The position numbers and the translations under genes are program-made. DNA of 9,271 bases, from NCBI GenBank assembly GCA_019120525.1, contig DWUW01000070.1:1-9271 (forward strand). Reading direction: 5' to 3'. This document shows, piece after piece, positions 7,156 to 9,271 of the stretch (positions are counted from its first letter, which is position 1; each line of letters starts with the position of its first letter). The DNA is from Candidatus Eisenbergiella stercorigallinarum. GTDB lineage: Bacteria; Bacillota; Clostridia; Lachnospirales; Lachnospiraceae. The notes beneath the pieces were generated by a model. The model had not been told where the DNA came from, did no database searches, and saw only the letters and a program-made list of their open reading frames with translations.

Positions 7156-7172
7156 GTATAGTTCTACTATAC
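7156..7172 (-). promoter_or_regulatory. 17-bp palindromic operator candidate over the plsX -10 box
   Basis: Perfect inverted repeat GTATAGT-AGA-ACTATAC on the minus strand. The first arm contains the -10 hexamer (7171-7166), and the second covers the predicted transcription start. A dimeric repressor bound here would block the promoter. The half-sites do not match the FapR or FabT lipid-repressor sites as I remember them, so I do not assign a regulator. Confidence 0.5.
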
Positions 7173-7194
7173 TAAACATAAGAGCAAAAGTCAA
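7166..7194 (-). promoter_or_regulatory. Sigma-A type promoter for plsX
   Basis: TTGACT at 7194-7189, a 17-base spacer, then TATAGT at 7171-7166, both close to the TTGACA/TATAAT consensus. Start of RNA expected near 7160, leaving a leader of about 270 bases before plsX ATG 6891. It is the only strong promoter I see for the plsX-acpP-rnc-smc-ftsY run. Confidence 0.65.
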
Positions 7195-7210
7195 ATATCG
7201 GAAAAGCGCT

Positions 7211-7309
7211 TTACAGTCTTTCACGCAGCACCTCCACCTTACACTGGTGCCGCTTTTTCTTATCACCCTTCTGGTATGCGATGCCGACAGCCAGGATCCG
7301 CCCCGTATA
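7211..7309 (-). pseudogene. Out-of-frame C-terminal remnant of the PD-(D/E)XK (PDDEXK_9-type) nuclease domain
   Basis: In the frame shifted by one relative to the ATPase gene, this stretch encodes YTGRILAVGIAYQKG and continues through RHQCKVEVLRERL to a TAA at 7213-7211 (32 residues). That is the typical C-terminal strand and tail of the nuclease domain in this protein family (pattern YTGrILlVGIaYdk...HxCKvEvl, from memory). It overlaps the end of the ATPase frame, which stops at 7263. The body of the nuclease domain, with its catalytic ELK-type motif, is missing between the two, so a deletion joined them out of frame. Confidence 0.8.
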
Positions 7310-8570
7310 CTCCGGCCTTCGTTGCCGCCAGCATACGTCCGGACTCTCTGGTCAGCCAGTATACATTTCCAAGAGACGGTTCTTTCTGAACCATTTCAGC
7401 AAATTTATCCATCAGCTCCTTGTTTGGAATGGAAACGCAGCCGTTTTCATAATTCAGGAATCCATAAACCACCATTGCGGAAAATATCTCATCCCGCGTT
7501 TTCAGTTCCATTGACGTGGCGGCATATTCCTGAACCTTAGCCGGTACGGGAATGCCGGAAAGCAGAAGGCCGACGTCATCCTTTACCTGATCCACATTCG
7601 CCCCGATATAGTAAAACAGCTCATCATAAGGACCGGAACTCGTCCAGTAATTACCCAGATTATTGTTTTCCAGCGCAAGGACTACGGAACGCGGATTATA
7701 GACCCGCTCCCCTGCCTTCGTGTGATATCCGTCGTACCAGATTTCCAGCCCTTCCCGCGTGACTTTTCGGTCCTTCAGCGTCCGCTGCAGATACCGGTCA
7801 AAAAGTTCATCAACCTCTCTGTCCGTAAATCCAAAATAAGCGCTGTATTTTTCCTCCGTCACCATGGTATACTCGCAGAACATGTTCAGTTCCGAACCGC
7901 TTGAGTATTTTGCAATCGGCAGGATTCCCGTCATATAGGCCATTTCCACATAGGCGTTGTCCTTCAGCAGATTGCTGAGAAAAGCCGTAAAGCTTTCCTT
8001 ATCCTCCTCCGTCACAAAATCCTGATGATAGATATAATCCCATTCATCGAATACAAAAATGAATTTTTCCCCGTTGCAGTATTCGTAAATTTGCGCCAGC
8101 GCGTCCCATACTGCATCGCCGCTCTTAATTTCGAGATCCGGATAGGCCTTTCCAAGATCCGCAAGCAGCCCTTCCTCATATCTCTCAATATACTGTTTAT
8201 AGGAAGTGCAGTTTCTCGGCAGCTTATTAAATGAAATATGAATCACATTATGCCGGTTCAGATGTTTCTCAAACCAGTCATACGACGCTGCTTTCAGATT
8301 GCCGAAAAGCCTGCTGCTGTCCACGCCCTTTCCAAAATAGGAAACGATCATATTCGCCATAACCGTTTTCCCAAAACGGCGGGGTCTTGTGATGGCAACA
8401 TACTTCTGCCCCTTTCCCTGCTTCGGGCCGGCTTCTTCCATATCCTTTTCATCCAGCTCCACAAGGGGCACAAGTTCCGCCAGGATCTCTGTCTTATCCA
8501 CAAAATATGCGGATGCACAGTCCCTGCGGAACAGACCGTATGCGCTTCTGCCGTTCAGGTAAACGCCCAT
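7263..8570 (-). CDS. AAA-ATPase-like protein (PF09820 type), nuclease domain lost
   Basis: Member of a multicopy ATPase family of gut Firmicutes and Bacteroidetes that normally has an AAA-ATPase-like domain followed by a PD-(D/E)XK nuclease-like domain. Its cellular role is unknown. From ATG 8570 (MGVYLNG, the usual N-terminus; AAGGAG lies 12 bases upstream) it is 435 aa. Visible motifs: YFVDKTEIL (22-30), P-loop variant RPRRFGKT (62-69), Walker B FVFDEWD (172-178), TGILPIAKY (214-222), WYDGY (278-282) and SIPNKEL (380-386). Homology ends near residue 419 (LAATKAG), and the last 16 or so residues are out-of-frame read-through. The expected nuclease segment, by memory about 110-130 residues, is missing. 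A sampled line is 38% G+C, against 55-65% in neighbours. An open frame upstream to TTG 8663 is unlikely to be translated. The ATPase part may still be made. Confidence 0.85.
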   Translation of the reverse strand: MGVYLNGRSAYGLFRRDCASAYFVDKTEILAELVPLVELDEKDMEEAGPKQGKGQKYVAITRPRRFGKTVMANMIVSYFGKGVDSSRLFGNLKAASYDWFEKHLNRHNVIHISFNKLPRNCTSYKQYIERYEEGLLADLGKAYPDLEIKSGDAVWDALAQIYEYCNGEKFIFVFDEWDYIYHQDFVTEEDKESFTAFLSNLLKDNAYVEMAYMTGILPIAKYSSGSELNMFCEYTMVTEEKYSAYFGFTDREVDELFDRYLQRTLKDRKVTREGLEIWYDGYHTKAGERVYNPRSVVLALENNNLGNYWTSSGPYDELFYYIGANVDQVKDDVGLLLSGIPVPAKVQEYAATSMELKTRDEIFSAMVVYGFLNYENGCVSIPNKELMDKFAEMVQKEPSLGNVYWLTRESGRMLAATKAGVYGADPGCRHRIPEG

Positions 8571-8644
8571 TTTGTATTCACGCTCCTTTTTACCGGTAAG
8601 GAAGGTTCCTGCCGCCGCCTCCCTCTTGTAGTTAAACTTATCAT

Positions 8645-8694
8645 AAAGAAAGAGCGATGGCAAGCGTCGTGCGGAAAAACAGCGCCATCCGCTC
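8645..8694 (-). terminator. Probable terminator after the YibE/F gene
   Basis: Arms GAGCGGATGGC (8694-8684) and GCCATCGCTC (8661-8652) pair over 10 bp with one bulge, followed on the minus strand by TTTCTTTAT. The 22-base loop is long and the T tract is interrupted, so this is moderate evidence. Its position, 9 bases after the stop of the membrane protein, fits. The rest of the 132-base gap shows no clear promoter for the ATPase gene. Confidence 0.45.
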
Positions 8695-8702
8695 CGGCTC
8701 TG

Positions 8703-9271
8703 TTACGGATTTCCGGACATTTCCTCCTCTGCTTCCTCCATATGCCCCTCCTCAACCGGCGTCCCGCCGCGCTTGTTTTTCATGGTATACAGGATGGCTC
8801 CCGCCGCCACGGTGATCGGCACGGAAAGCACCACGCCGAAGCTGCCGGACAGGCCCTGCATGATGGCGATGCCGATGTTGTTAGAGTTGATGATCTGAAG
8901 ATATGGCAGGTCGTAGGCATAGTCCAGAAGGAGCATACTCAGGCTGCCGCCGGCGAAGGCGAGGATCAGCGTATTGCTGTCCGTCCCCATCATGTCCCGG
9001 CCCACCCGGATGCCCGCCTTCCAGAGCTCCTTCCGGTTCAGGGAAGCGTTCTGGGAAAGGATCTCGCTCATGGCGCTTCCGATGGACATGGCCACGTCCA
9101 TCACCGCGCCGAGGCTGGAGATCAGAAGGCCGGCGAAAAGCAGGCTTCCCACCTGGATGCCCTGCACGGTCCAGAGCGTCATCAGCGTCTCGATATCCGA
9201 GACGTTATAGCCCGTGATCCCGGACGCCAGGCTGAACAGCGTGGCGGAAATCCCGGCCGTCAGCACGCCGC
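8703..9271 (-). CDS. YibE/F-family integral membrane protein, C-terminal part; start lies beyond the right edge
   Basis: About 188 C-terminal residues of a polytopic membrane protein; the frame is open to the window edge. Recognised by GAVMDVAMSIGSAMSEI followed by RVGRDMMGTDSNTLILAFAGG, the hallmark stretch of the YibE/F family (PF07907 as I recall). Function is not established. Hydrophobic segments lie near 9270-9210, 9165-9100, 8985-8920 and 8860-8790, and the protein ends in an acidic soluble tail (EEGHMEEAEEEMSGNP) with a TAA stop. YibE/F genes often come as one long or two adjacent genes, so a partner may lie to the right. Nothing links it to the plsX operon, and a probable terminator follows it. 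Confidence 0.85.
   Translation of the reverse strand, partial: GVLTAGISATLFSLASGITGYNVSDIETLMTLWTVQGIQVGSLLFAGLLISSLGAVMDVAMSIGSAMSEILSQNASLNRKELWKAGIRVGRDMMGTDSNTLILAFAGGSLSMLLLDYAYDLPYLQIINSNNIGIAIMQGLSGSFGVVLSVPITVAAGAILYTMKNKRGGTPVEEGHMEEAEEEMSGNP

Noticed and set aside
6892..7160. Known riboswitch upstream of plsX
   Set aside because: I could not match the conserved core of any riboswitch class I know, and the hairpin nearest plsX has no T tract on the coding strand.
7027..7266. Small minus-strand frames in the plsX leader
   Set aside because: They run through perfect hairpins and the promoter; the residue pattern follows the palindromes, not a protein.
6785..7540. 251-codon plus-strand frame across the plsX leader
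   Set aside because: It overlaps plsX, the hairpin-rich leader and the ATPase gene end; the translation has no resemblance to a protein family and no start context.
8590..8599. Palindrome TTACCGGTAA upstream of the ATPase gene as an operator
   Set aside because: Only 10 bp, no convincing promoter beside it, and short enough to occur by chance.
8630..8668. TTGCCA...TATGAT as a promoter of the ATPase gene
   Set aside because: The spacing between boxes is about 12 bases, too short for sigma-A, and it overlaps the probable terminator stem.
1..9271. CRISPR array, tRNA/rRNA genes, insertion sequences, attachment sites
   Set aside because: No regularly spaced direct repeats, tRNA-like folds, transposase frames or integrase genes were seen on either strand.

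Overview
The window reads as the chromosome of a Gram-positive Clostridia, most likely a gut-type Lachnospiraceae relative. The minus-strand run plsX-acpP-rnc-smc-ftsY, the protein sequences and the fairly high G+C (about 55% in a sampled line of smc) support this. The family assignment is inference. Every convincing gene lies on the minus strand, so transcription runs from the high coordinates to the low ones.

Right end (7211-9271). The C-terminal part of a YibE/F-family membrane protein is followed by a probable terminator. Next is an A/T-richer AAA-ATPase-like gene of the multicopy family that normally carries a C-terminal PD-(D/E)XK nuclease domain. Here the nuclease part is nearly all missing. 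The last 32 or so residues of the normal protein can still be read just past the stop, in another frame, so this is a decayed gene with an internal deletion.

Middle (6892-7210). This stretch has no gene but is packed with structure: a near-consensus sigma-A promoter, a perfect 17-bp palindrome over its -10 box, a GC-rich hairpin with a T5 tract almost at the predicted transcript start, a possible three-way junction, and several more hairpins leading to the plsX ribosome site. It is either an unusual structured leader or a dispersed palindromic repeat, and it is the least explained part of the window.

Left two thirds (1-6891). A tightly packed housekeeping cluster: plsX and acpP (phospholipid and fatty acid synthesis), rnc (RNase III), smc (chromosome condensation), ftsY (signal recognition particle receptor), and the start of a threonine ammonia-lyase gene that leaves the window. 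Spacings are short (15, 15 and 6 bases, and a 10-base rnc/smc overlap), which suggests one operon. The exception is acpP-rnc, where a 15-bp stem-loop sits ahead of the likely rnc start and a second, upstream rnc start is possible.

No complete new defence or mobile system is visible. The best leads are the plsX leader, the deleted ATPase-nuclease gene and the rnc leader hairpin.
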